A stretch of DNA of 37,218 bases from Candidatus Avelusimicrobium gallinaceum (GTDB lineage Bacteria; Elusimicrobiota; Elusimicrobia; Elusimicrobiales; Elusimicrobiaceae). The notes under the pieces were generated by a model. The model saw only the letters and a list, made by a program, of their open reading frames with translations, made no database searches and had not been told where the DNA came from. Numbering within the stretch: the stretch's first letter is position 1; each line of letters begins with the position of its first letter. Positions 31,215-37,218 of the stretch are shown in pieces. The position numbers and the translations under genes are program-made. The DNA is taken from the NCBI GenBank assembly GCA_944324965.1, contig CALUYH010000013.1:1-37218 (forward strand), in the 5' to 3' direction.

Positions 31215-31844
31215 ATGTTTAAAAGAATTTTAACATTTTCCCTGGCCATTTGGCTGGCGGCGTGCGCGGGGGCCCGCGTGAAAGAAATCCCGGCGGATGT
31301 GCGGGACTACAAACGGGTGGACTTTTTTACCCAAGGGCGCACACAGGCCGCTTTTAAGGTGATGGGCCAAATGGACGATAACTATATGGACGGCGTGCTG
31401 CGCATTAAAAAAATAGGCGACCGCGATTATGACATCGTCCTGATGACGGGTGCGGCGTACCGCCTGCTGCACGCCACCGTCAGCCCGGAAGGTATTGCCT
31501 ACCGCTATTTGTTCAAAGACGCCGACACCGCCGCCGTGCGCGCCCGGATCGGCCAGTTTTTAAATTTGCTCGTGTCCGACGCCGGCCGCTACCAAAGCCG
31601 CCGCATTAAAAAGGACGGTGTTACCATTACTTACCAGGGGCAGGACGCCAAGGAAAAGTTCTTCTATCATCCGGGCGAATTCTACCCGTATGCCGCCCAA
31701 ACGGTTACCGTGCTGAACACGGCGGACCTGTCGTACACCGAATACGCCCCTTTTGACGCGTCCGGCGACGAAGAAGTGCCCCATGTGCTGGTGTATAAGG
31801 ACGGCAACATTACGCTGGATTTAACGCTGATCAGTTTGCGCTAA
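31215..31844 (+). CDS. Putative outer-membrane lipoprotein
   Basis: A 209-residue protein with a lipoprotein signal peptide: MFKRILTFSLAIWLAAC, where LAAC is the lipobox and the cysteine would be acylated. The mature part is a mixed beta-rich domain (VLRIKKIGDRDYDIVLMTG, YRLLHATVSPEGIAYRY), reminiscent of small lipoproteins of the DUF3261 type; this match is weak. AAGGAG nine bases upstream gives a clear start. It is transcribed away from the wecA-like operon and ends in a strong bidirectional terminator. The function is unknown. Confidence 0.75.
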   Translation: MFKRILTFSLAIWLAACAGARVKEIPADVRDYKRVDFFTQGRTQAAFKVMGQMDDNYMDGVLRIKKIGDRDYDIVLMTGAAYRLLHATVSPEGIAYRYLFKDADTAAVRARIGQFLNLLVSDAGRYQSRRIKKDGVTITYQGQDAKEKFFYHPGEFYPYAAQTVTVLNTADLSYTEYAPFDASGDEEVPHVLVYKDGNITLDLTLISLR

Positions 31845-31857
31845 TTAAACCGTGCAT

Positions 31858-31890
31858 AAAAAATGAGCCCTTGCGAGGGCTCATTTTTTT
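31858..31890. terminator. Bidirectional terminator between lipoprotein and flippase
   Basis: AAAAAATGAGCCC and GGGCTCATTTTTTT pair over 13 bp around TTGCGA. It ends both convergent genes. Confidence 0.94.
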
Positions 31891-31907
31891 TGCCGAAAAA
31901 AGGGGAT

Positions 31908-33338
31908 TTACCGGGCCGCGCGCGGACGCAAAATAAGCCACATCCACAACGGGTAGAGCGTAAGCAAAATGATTTTAACGCCCAAATGCACCGGAGTTCC
32001 CAAACTGGCGGCCGCCTTGCACAACAACGCGGTGGCCACGCACGCCGCGGCCATACCGGCCAGCTTTTTATATTCGTAGCGGATGGGGTACACTTTTTGC
32101 GTAAACACAAACAGGGCACTTGCCATGGCCCCGTAGCTTAACGCCACGCCCCAGCCGGCGCCCGTAATGCCGATATGCGGCACCAGCGTCAGGTTGGTGG
32201 TAATGCTCACCGCAGCGCCCAGCAGGGTAATCCACACCAAAATGCGCGTTTTTTTGGTCAGCACCGGCGCCACCATAAAATTGATGTACAGTCCGTAGAA
32301 AAAATACCCCGTCAGCACCAGCGGAATCACGTGCAGACCGCCCCAGTAGGCGGGGCTGATTAAATGGAAATTGCCGAACAGATTGCTTTGGATAATGGGC
32401 GGCATTAAGAGCGAAAGCCCCAGCAAAAACCACGTGCCCAGCGCAAAAAAGGCGGAAAACACGCTGGAAAAAGTTTGTTTGGCGTCGGCGTCTTTGGCGT
32501 GCGCCAGGAAAAACGGCCGCCAGGCTTGGTCAAACATAGACACCAGCAACATCATAAATACGCCTATTTTAAAGTTGGCCTGATACACCCCCACTTGTTC
32601 CAGCCCGGCCAAATGCACCAAAATCGGTTTGTCTATCACGCTGACGAGCAGGCTGGCCAGCCCCGCCGGCACAAACGGCCACGCAAAGCGCAGCATTTCT
32701 TTGTACAGGGTGCGGTTTAGCGCATAGGGGGTGCCGCGCAGTTCCCGGTACACTACGGGCGACAGCAACACCAAAGACGTAAGCGACGCAAAAATGTTGG
32801 CCCACAAAATGGACGCTATCCCCATGTGCCACACGGCGATGAACACAATGTTGCCAATCACGTTTACCACAATGGACGCCGTGCGCACGCCCGCAAAATA
32901 CCACGGCCGCCGCTCCAGGCGCAGCTTGGTAAACGGAATCATATTCAATACGTCTAATAACAGCACCCACACGGCCAGGTGCACAATCCGCACGTGCTGC
33001 GCGCCGATGCCAATCAGCGCCGCGAACGGTTTGGCGAACACCCACAGCAAGACCGAAAGCACCACACCGTTGGCCAACACGCCGTAAAAACAATGCTGGA
33101 ACACTTCCGTCTTGTTTTCGCGTTCGCTGGCAAAACGCAGGTAGCTTTGGTCCATGCCGAACAAAAACACTACGTTAAGCAGCGCCACCACGGCAAACGT
33201 CGTGGCGATGACGCCGTATTCGCCGGGGATTAAATAATACGTGTAAAAGGGAACCAGACAAAAATTGAGCAGCCGCGCCAGCACCGTGGAAGTGCCGTAC
33301 ACCAGCGTTTCTTTGCCCAGCCGTTTGAGGTTTGCCAT
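31908..33338 (-). CDS. Polysaccharide flippase (Wzx/MOP family)
   Basis: A 476-residue membrane protein with about 12-14 helices. The N-terminus LGKETLVYGTSTVLARLLNF, CLVPFYTYYLIPGEYGVI is the typical start of oligosaccharide flippases, and HIGITGAGWGVALSYGAMAS lies late in the protein. It would flip an undecaprenyl-linked glycan across the inner membrane, fitting the WecA-like enzyme nearby. ATG 33338 has no clear Shine-Dalgarno and no -10 box, and lies only 13 bases after a strong terminator of the upstream operon; the promoter is not recognised. The substrate is unknown. Confidence 0.9.
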   Translation of the reverse strand: MANLKRLGKETLVYGTSTVLARLLNFCLVPFYTYYLIPGEYGVIATTFAVVALLNVVFLFGMDQSYLRFASERENKTEVFQHCFYGVLANGVVLSVLLWVFAKPFAALIGIGAQHVRIVHLAVWVLLLDVLNMIPFTKLRLERRPWYFAGVRTASIVVNVIGNIVFIAVWHMGIASILWANIFASLTSLVLLSPVVYRELRGTPYALNRTLYKEMLRFAWPFVPAGLASLLVSVIDKPILVHLAGLEQVGVYQANFKIGVFMMLLVSMFDQAWRPFFLAHAKDADAKQTFSSVFSAFFALGTWFLLGLSLLMPPIIQSNLFGNFHLISPAYWGGLHVIPLVLTGYFFYGLYINFMVAPVLTKKTRILVWITLLGAAVSITTNLTLVPHIGITGAGWGVALSYGAMASALFVFTQKVYPIRYEYKKLAGMAAACVATALLCKAAASLGTPVHLGVKIILLTLYPLWMWLILRPRAAR

Positions 33339-33351
33339 ACGTTACAAAAAT

Positions 33352-33388
33352 CCGCGCGGCGCCGTGTAAAAACGGTCGGCCGCGCGGA
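33352..33388 (-). terminator. Terminator of the rnhB-yraN-PNP operon
   Basis: CCGCGCGGC and GCCGCGCGG, plus an inner CCGT/ACGG, form a long GC stem; on the minus strand ATTTTTG follows. It sits 8 bp after the PNP stop and 13 bp before the flippase start. Confidence 0.8.
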
Positions 33389-33396
33389 GTATTTCC

Positions 33397-34218
33397 TTAT
33401 AATTTTACGAACAGGATTTCCAGCAGTTTTTTGAATTTGCCTTCAATCTTTTTGGTTTCGCTGATGGTCTGCGCGTGGGAAAGGGGTTTTTTCTCAATGC
33501 CGCAGCCCATATTGCTCACCCAGGCCAGCCCCAACACGGCAATGCCGCACTGGCGCGCCACCAACACTTCCGGCACGACGGACATCCCTACCACCGTAGC
33601 GCCCCATTTTTTGAACATCTGGATTTCGGCCGGCGTTTCAAAGTTCGGGCCGGTGGTAGCCAAATAGACGCCTTCGCCCGCCGTAATGCCGGCCTTTTTG
33701 GCGGCCGCGAGGGCGGTTTTGCGCATGGTTTTGTCGTACGCTTCGGACAAATCAAAGAACATCGGGCCGAAGGCCGGGTCGTGATTGCCGATGAGCGGGT
33801 TGTTGCACATAAAGTTGATGTGGTCTTTGAGCACGCACAGGGCACCGGGTTTGAGCTTTAAATCCATAGACCCTACCGCTGCCGATACGAGCAGTTTTTC
33901 CACCCCCAGCAGTTTTAACGTGCGGATAGAAATGGCCAAATCTTTCATCGGGTGCCCTTCGTAGTAGTGAAAGCGCCCCTGCATGACCACAATGCGCCGC
34001 CCTTTGTACACGCCAAAAATCAGGTTGCCGCTGTGGCCCGGCACCGTGCTTTGCAAGAAACCGGGAATGGTAACGTACGGAATTTTGATTTCCTTTTCCA
34101 AAGGCGGGATGGAGCCGGCCAGCCCGGAACCCGTGATGAGGGCGATTTCGGGTTTAAAGTTTTTCGTCTTTTTGTTTAAAAAAGCGGCTGCTTTTTTAAC
34201 TTGCGCCAGTTGGGTCAT
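33397..34218 (-). CDS. punA: Purine nucleoside phosphorylase
   Basis: A 273-residue phosphorylase of the trimeric PNP type, splitting purine nucleosides with phosphate into base and ribose-1-phosphate for salvage. Motifs: LITGSGLAG (phosphate site), STVPGHSGNLIFG, MQGRFHYYEGHPM, SAAVGSMDLKLKPG, TGPNFETPAEIQMFKKWG and GMSVVPEVLVARQ, and VSNMGCGI near the base pocket. The open frame runs to 34311, but ATG 34218 (MTQLAQVKKA) is preceded by GGAGG at the right distance, so the longer start is rejected. It is the third gene of an operon behind rnhB and yraN. Confidence 0.95.
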   Translation of the reverse strand: MTQLAQVKKAAAFLNKKTKNFKPEIALITGSGLAGSIPPLEKEIKIPYVTIPGFLQSTVPGHSGNLIFGVYKGRRIVVMQGRFHYYEGHPMKDLAISIRTLKLLGVEKLLVSAAVGSMDLKLKPGALCVLKDHINFMCNNPLIGNHDPAFGPMFFDLSEAYDKTMRKTALAAAKKAGITAGEGVYLATTGPNFETPAEIQMFKKWGATVVGMSVVPEVLVARQCGIAVLGLAWVSNMGCGIEKKPLSHAQTISETKKIEGKFKKLLEILFVKL

Positions 34219-34234
34219 AATACCTCCGTATGGA

Positions 34235-34594
34235 TTATAGCGTCGTCCGCGCCGGGGTGAACGCATTGGGAATGTGTTCAATTTTGTCCGGCAGGACGCA
34301 CAGCACGTCAAATCTTATACTATCAAATTTTAAGCCGTTTTCTTGTATGTAGGCGGCGGCCGTTTGCGCAATGCGCCGCTGTTTGGCCGGGGTGACGGCC
34401 GCCAGCGGGCCGCCAAAAGCCTCGTAGGAGCGGGTTTTTACTTCGGCAAAAACCAACGTGTTTTTTGCGGCGGCAATCAGGTCTATCTCGCCGCCGCGGT
34501 GCGAAAAGTTGCGCGCCAGAATGCGGTATCCGGCGGATTGCAAAAAACGGGCGGCGCGGTCTTCGCCGGCTTTTCCGAGGGCGGTGGTCGTCAT
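34235..34594 (-). CDS. yraN: YraN/UPF0102 family endonuclease-like protein
   Basis: A 119-residue protein of the UPF0102 family, a small PD-(D/E)XK fold. GKAGEDRAARFLQSAGYRIL and ARNFSHRGGEIDLIAAAKN give the Glu and Asp of the core, and LVFAEVKTRS gives the (D/E)XK part (Glu-Val-Lys). A role in DNA or Holliday junction processing has been suggested for the family; it is not established. The family gene is commonly next to rnhB, as here. Its start overlaps the rnhB stop by 4 bp (ATGA), and PNP follows 16 bp later. Confidence 0.94.
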   Translation of the reverse strand: MTTTALGKAGEDRAARFLQSAGYRILARNFSHRGGEIDLIAAAKNTLVFAEVKTRSYEAFGGPLAAVTPAKQRRIAQTAAAYIQENGLKFDSIRFDVLCVLPDKIEHIPNAFTPARTTL

Positions 34595-35232
34595 GGTAAA
34601 ATACGTGGGGTAAGCAATTTGCGCACCGGGCCGAACGTGCGGCGGTGTTCGCGGCAGGGGCCCAGCTCGCGCAGGGCCTGCAAATGTTTGGCCGTGCCGT
34701 AGCCTTTGTGCCCGGCAAAGCCGTAGCCCGGGTAGAGCTTATCCAGCATATTCATATAATGGTCCCGGGTTACTTTGGCAATAATGCTGGCGGCGGCAAT
34801 CGCCAGGGATTTGGCGTCCCCGTCTATAATAGGCACCTGGCGCAGGGTAAGCCCCGCGGCGGGGTAGGGGCCGTCTATCAAGGCGACGGCGTGCGGTAAA
34901 TTTACAAATTTTTGTGCGGCGCGGCGCATGGCCAAAAAAGTGGCTTGCAGAATGTTTAGTTTGTCTATTTCCTGGGCGGAGGCAAAGCCGATGCCGTAGG
35001 CTACTTCCGACTTTAGCAGGCGGTTATAAATTTCTTCGCGTCTTTTTTCCGTGAGTTTTTTGCTGTCGTTTACGTCTGTAAATTCCGATGTCAGCGCCGG
35101 CGGAATAAAGCACGCACACGCCACTACCGGCCCCGCCAACGGGCCGCGGCCGGCTTCGTCTATGCCAACGATAAAATTGGCCTCCAACGTAATCGCTTGC
35201 TGTTTATCAAAGTCCTGTAATGGAGTAGACAT
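34591..35232 (-). CDS. rnhB: Ribonuclease HII
   Basis: A 213-residue RNase HII that cleaves RNA in RNA-DNA hybrids and nicks at misincorporated ribonucleotides. The catalytic residues are in GIDEAGRGPLAGPV (Asp and Glu), AVALIDGPYP (Asp) and DGDAKSLAIAAASIIAKVTRD (Asp). The C-terminus GYGFAGHKGYGTAKHLQALR with EHRRTFGPV is typical. A short N-terminal extension precedes the core. ATG 35232 has no Shine-Dalgarno. TATAAT on the minus strand (35239-35244) ends six bases before it, so a leaderless transcript is predicted. It heads the operon with yraN and PNP. Confidence 0.97.
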   Translation of the reverse strand: MSTPLQDFDKQQAITLEANFIVGIDEAGRGPLAGPVVACACFIPPALTSEFTDVNDSKKLTEKRREEIYNRLLKSEVAYGIGFASAQEIDKLNILQATFLAMRRAAQKFVNLPHAVALIDGPYPAAGLTLRQVPIIDGDAKSLAIAAASIIAKVTRDHYMNMLDKLYPGYGFAGHKGYGTAKHLQALRELGPCREHRRTFGPVRKLLTPRILP

Positions 35233-35238
35233 ACTTGT

Positions 35239-35244
35239 ATTATA
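35239..35244 (-). promoter_or_regulatory. -10 box of rnhB, leaderless type
   Basis: The minus strand reads TATAAT, ACAAGT, ATG. The six-base gap would put the transcript's first base at the A of the start codon. No clear -35 is seen. Confidence 0.6.
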
Positions 35245-35266
35245 AATTATTTTCTCTACCGTCGTT

Positions 35267-36454
35267 TCAGAATATCAGCCGCTCCTGTATCGTCACGTAA
35301 TCTTTGCCGCGGAAATACTTGAGCGGGTTTAACACCAGTTGCTTGTACAAAAATCCTTCCTGCCCGGTGGCGGGCACGTCCTGGCGCTTGCCCAGCCCCA
35401 ACGGAACGGATAAGTTTAGCACCACGTTTTCGGTCACCGGGCGGCCGGAAATGCTGGTCAGGTGTACGGTGCGTTTTTCGTTTAAGTGCAAATGAATGTT
35501 GTTGGCGTTCTCGTACTCGTGCGGCGTAATGCGCAGCCAGACGGAACGGTCCTCGTTGTAAATGGCCAGGGAGCGCGATTCTTTGTCAAACCAAATCATC
35601 AGCTTCTTCTGCGGGCCGGGCCCGTTGACCATAAAATTATACAAGTCCGGCAGGAAGCCCCAGGGGCCGGCATATTGATAGACCGGATACGTGAAATTTT
35701 CTACCGGGTGGAACTTCGTAGTCAGATTGATGTGGCGGATGGCCGTGTTGGGTTGCTTGGGCGACAGCTTGCGCTCAAACGACAGGACCAAATTGCTGGG
35801 GGAAAAGTTTTGGGGCGTTAAATGCACAATGTCGTTTAGATAATACAGCCTCATGCCCGATTCGGGCGTGTTGGGGGAAAGAATTTGGTGAAAGTGCTCT
35901 TTGTTGGCGCTTAAAAACATCAGGCGCTGCAAAATTTTGGATTCCAGGTCCTTATCCTGAAACGTGCCGGCCTTGTAGAGAAATTCCCGCATGTGCGGCG
36001 AAAAATTGGGGAACTGCTGCTTGGAATAGGCGGCCGCTAAAAAGGGGAACAGGCTGCGGTAGTACCGGTCGGCCTGATTCTGCCACATAATGCGCAGCGC
36101 CTTGAGCGGGTGCCCGACGTGCTGCAACAGCGAGGAGGCCAGCTCGGTAGATTCGTACGAAAAAACGGTTTGGTGTTTGCCGAGAACCGGCGGCACGGCA
36201 CGGCGCGTGGCCGCGGGGCTTTGCAAGGGGGTGCGGCTTTTAGGAGGTTTGATGACAAATTTCCCGCTGCGGGGCGGCATGCCATAGCGGCGGGCTAGCT
36301 GTTTGGCTGGCGACGGAACAACATATTGCCTTGGCGCGGATGCGGCCTTGCGGGCTACCCTGTAAAAATTTTTTTGCGCGTAGGCAGCAGGCATTCCGCC
36401 TCCGATAAAGAGGAAAACAGATAAAATAACTGCTGTATAACGGGATAGACTCAT
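35267..36454 (-). CDS. Secreted protein of an unrecognised family, paralogue 1
   Basis: A 395-residue protein that I do not recognise. A signal peptide (SRYTAVILSVFLFIGGGMP then AAYAQ, probable cleavage after AYA) is followed by a basic, Pro-rich stretch to about residue 95. Next comes a helical part (SSLLQHVGHPLKALRIMWQ) and then a beta-rich C-terminal half. That half contains FERKLSPKQPNTAIRHINL, SRSLAIYNEDRSVWLRI and TPHEYENANNIHLHLNEKR, shared closely with the adjacent gene. Gene start: TAATAT, six bases, then ATG 36454; there is no Shine-Dalgarno, so a leaderless start is likely, and an ATG six bases further upstream is less probable. Confidence 0.8.
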   Translation of the reverse strand: MSLSRYTAVILSVFLFIGGGMPAAYAQKNFYRVARKAASAPRQYVVPSPAKQLARRYGMPPRSGKFVIKPPKSRTPLQSPAATRRAVPPVLGKHQTVFSYESTELASSLLQHVGHPLKALRIMWQNQADRYYRSLFPFLAAAYSKQQFPNFSPHMREFLYKAGTFQDKDLESKILQRLMFLSANKEHFHQILSPNTPESGMRLYYLNDIVHLTPQNFSPSNLVLSFERKLSPKQPNTAIRHINLTTKFHPVENFTYPVYQYAGPWGFLPDLYNFMVNGPGPQKKLMIWFDKESRSLAIYNEDRSVWLRITPHEYENANNIHLHLNEKRTVHLTSISGRPVTENVVLNLSVPLGLGKRQDVPATGQEGFLYKQLVLNPLKYFRGKDYVTIQERLIF

Positions 36455-36460
36455 ATACAT

Positions 36461-36466
36461 ATATTA
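36461..36466 (-). promoter_or_regulatory. Candidate -10 box of the secreted paralogue, leaderless type
   Basis: The minus strand reads TAATAT, ATGTAT, ATG, with exactly six bases between box and start codon. No -35 is evident and no ribosome site is present. Confidence 0.45.
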
Positions 36467-36496
36467 GAACTAAATGCGTGCCAAAAAAAGGGTCAA

Positions 36497-36573
36497 AAGG
36501 CCCATTTTGGATTGGGCCTGTACCCCAAAAACGGCAAAAGAACGGCCCTGCTTCCTACACATCCGCAGGGCCG
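36497..36573 (-). terminator. Tandem terminator hairpins after paralogue 2
   Basis: CGGCCCTGC (36543-36551) and GCAGGGCCG (36565-36573) form a perfect 9-bp stem followed on the minus strand by TTCTTTTG. A second hairpin, AGGCCCA/TGGGCCT, lies at about 36499-36519 and is followed by TTTTGACCCTTTTTTT. Together they separate the two paralogues. Confidence 0.75.
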
Positions 36574-36588
36574 CAAAAAAGCATTGGA

Positions 36589-37218
36589 TTAGAAAATAGA
36601 GCGTTCTACAATCGTTACGTGGTCGTTGCCCTGGAAATAGCGCAGGGGTTTAAGAATCAGCATTTCGTACAGATATTCCTGCTGTTGGTGGGCCGGGAGC
36701 GTGGCGGGGCGGGCCAGGGGGATGTACAAGTTGTAATTGACGGTTTCGTTTGATACGCGGCCGTAGGCATCCTTTAACTGCGCGGTGCGCGTTTCGTTTA
36801 AGTGCAGGTGGAGTTTGCTCGGGTCGGCGTATTCGTGCGGCGTAATGCGCAGCCAGAGGGAACGGTCTTCGTTATAGATAGCTAACGAACGGTTCTCTTT
36901 ATCAAACACCAGGGTCATCCGGTTCTTGGGGTGCTTGCCGTTAATTAAGTACAGATACAAGTTGGGAATGAACTCCAGCGGCCCGTTGTACTGATAGACG
37001 GGGAAAGATTTTGTCTTCCCCACGGGGAAGCGGCTGTTGACCTTTACGTGCCGGATAGAAGCGTTGAACTGGCCGGGGTTCATTTTCCGTTCAAACGACA
37101 GGACCAGATTTTTGGGGTTATAGTTTTCCGGCGTCAGTTGGGCAATATCTTTGGTATAGCGCAGGCGCAGGCCGGATTTGGAAATGCCCGGCGCAAAATA
37201 GGCGCGGAATTGTTCTTT
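36589..37218 (-). CDS. Secreted-family paralogue 2 (partial, 5' end outside the window)
   Basis: The last 210 codons of a gene whose start lies beyond 37218. The visible part begins KEQFRAYFAPGISKSGLRLR, then YTKDIAQLTPENYNPKNLVL and SFERKMNPGQ, aligning with KEHFHQILSPN, LTPQNFSPSNLVL and SFERKLSPKQ in paralogue 1. Further on RSLAIYNEDRSLWLRITPHE and LHLHLNETRTAQL are nearly the same as in paralogue 1, and the ends (LKPLRYFQGNDHVTIVERSI, then F) match as well. Identity is highest in the NEDRS-LWLRITPHEY block. An internal Met at 37083 is not the start. Family and function are unknown; tandem duplication is clear. Confidence 0.85.
   Translation of the reverse strand, partial: KEQFRAYFAPGISKSGLRLRYTKDIAQLTPENYNPKNLVLSFERKMNPGQFNASIRHVKVNSRFPVGKTKSFPVYQYNGPLEFIPNLYLYLINGKHPKNRMTLVFDKENRSLAIYNEDRSLWLRITPHEYADPSKLHLHLNETRTAQLKDAYGRVSNETVNYNLYIPLARPATLPAHQQQEYLYEMLILKPLRYFQGNDHVTIVERSIF

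Overview
This window looks like a chromosomal piece of an anaerobic, fermentative, gut-type bacterium, most likely of the phylum Elusimicrobiota. That placement is an inference from a type IV pilin-like gene with the processing site GFTLIEL and an ALPQYEKAV-type stem, an AdhE fermentation enzyme beside a Rex redox repressor, and the gene content and order of the envelope and housekeeping genes. No rRNA or other decisive marker is present.

Bases 1-8,900 form a plastic, partly AT-rich accessory region. It opens with the end of a CRISPR array (36-bp repeats, 29-30-bp spacers, one spacer present twice) that abuts the beheaded 3' end of a gene. A membrane ferredoxin-like protein follows. Next comes about 650 bp of non-coding sequence full of short degenerate repeats, then a decayed RhuM-family pseudogene. 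An UvrA paralogue without the UvrB-binding domain is followed by an rRNA methyltransferase gene cut after about 45 codons. After a 41-bp direct repeat and the 3' end of a tRNA gene lies a compact, overlapping operon: DUF2924 protein, DUF5681-like protein, second DUF2924 protein, large serine recombinase. A PD-(D/E)XK-like protein faces it tail to tail.

From about 8,900 the chromosome is ordinary and compact. It holds two tRNA-Pro genes behind a MerR-type regulator, then a pilin-like gene whose putative promoter contains a 12-T tract. AdhE and Rex are divergent and share near-identical 18-bp palindromes placed just downstream of both -10 boxes. A three-gene operon encodes a fused EIIA-HPr-EI phosphotransferase, NagB and NagA, feeding amino sugars into glycolysis. 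A 1,980-residue alpha-2-macroglobulin-like secreted protein follows.

A six-gene operon on the minus strand runs from a WecA/MraY-type glycosyl-phosphate transferase through an FAD oxidoreductase, a NadD-YqeK fusion, a LytR_C membrane protein, RsfS with a long Lys/Ala tail, and ArgS. The right end holds a lipoprotein, a polysaccharide flippase, an rnhB-yraN-PNP operon, and two tandem paralogues of an unrecognised family; the one with a visible N-terminus has a signal peptide.

The most interesting signals are four: a recurring promoter arrangement (a -10-like box, 6-7 bases, then ATG, with no Shine-Dalgarno) that predicts leaderless mRNAs for up to five genes; the mirrored Rex-type operators; the poly-T promoter of the pilin; and the DUF2924/serine recombinase island with its damaged flanks.
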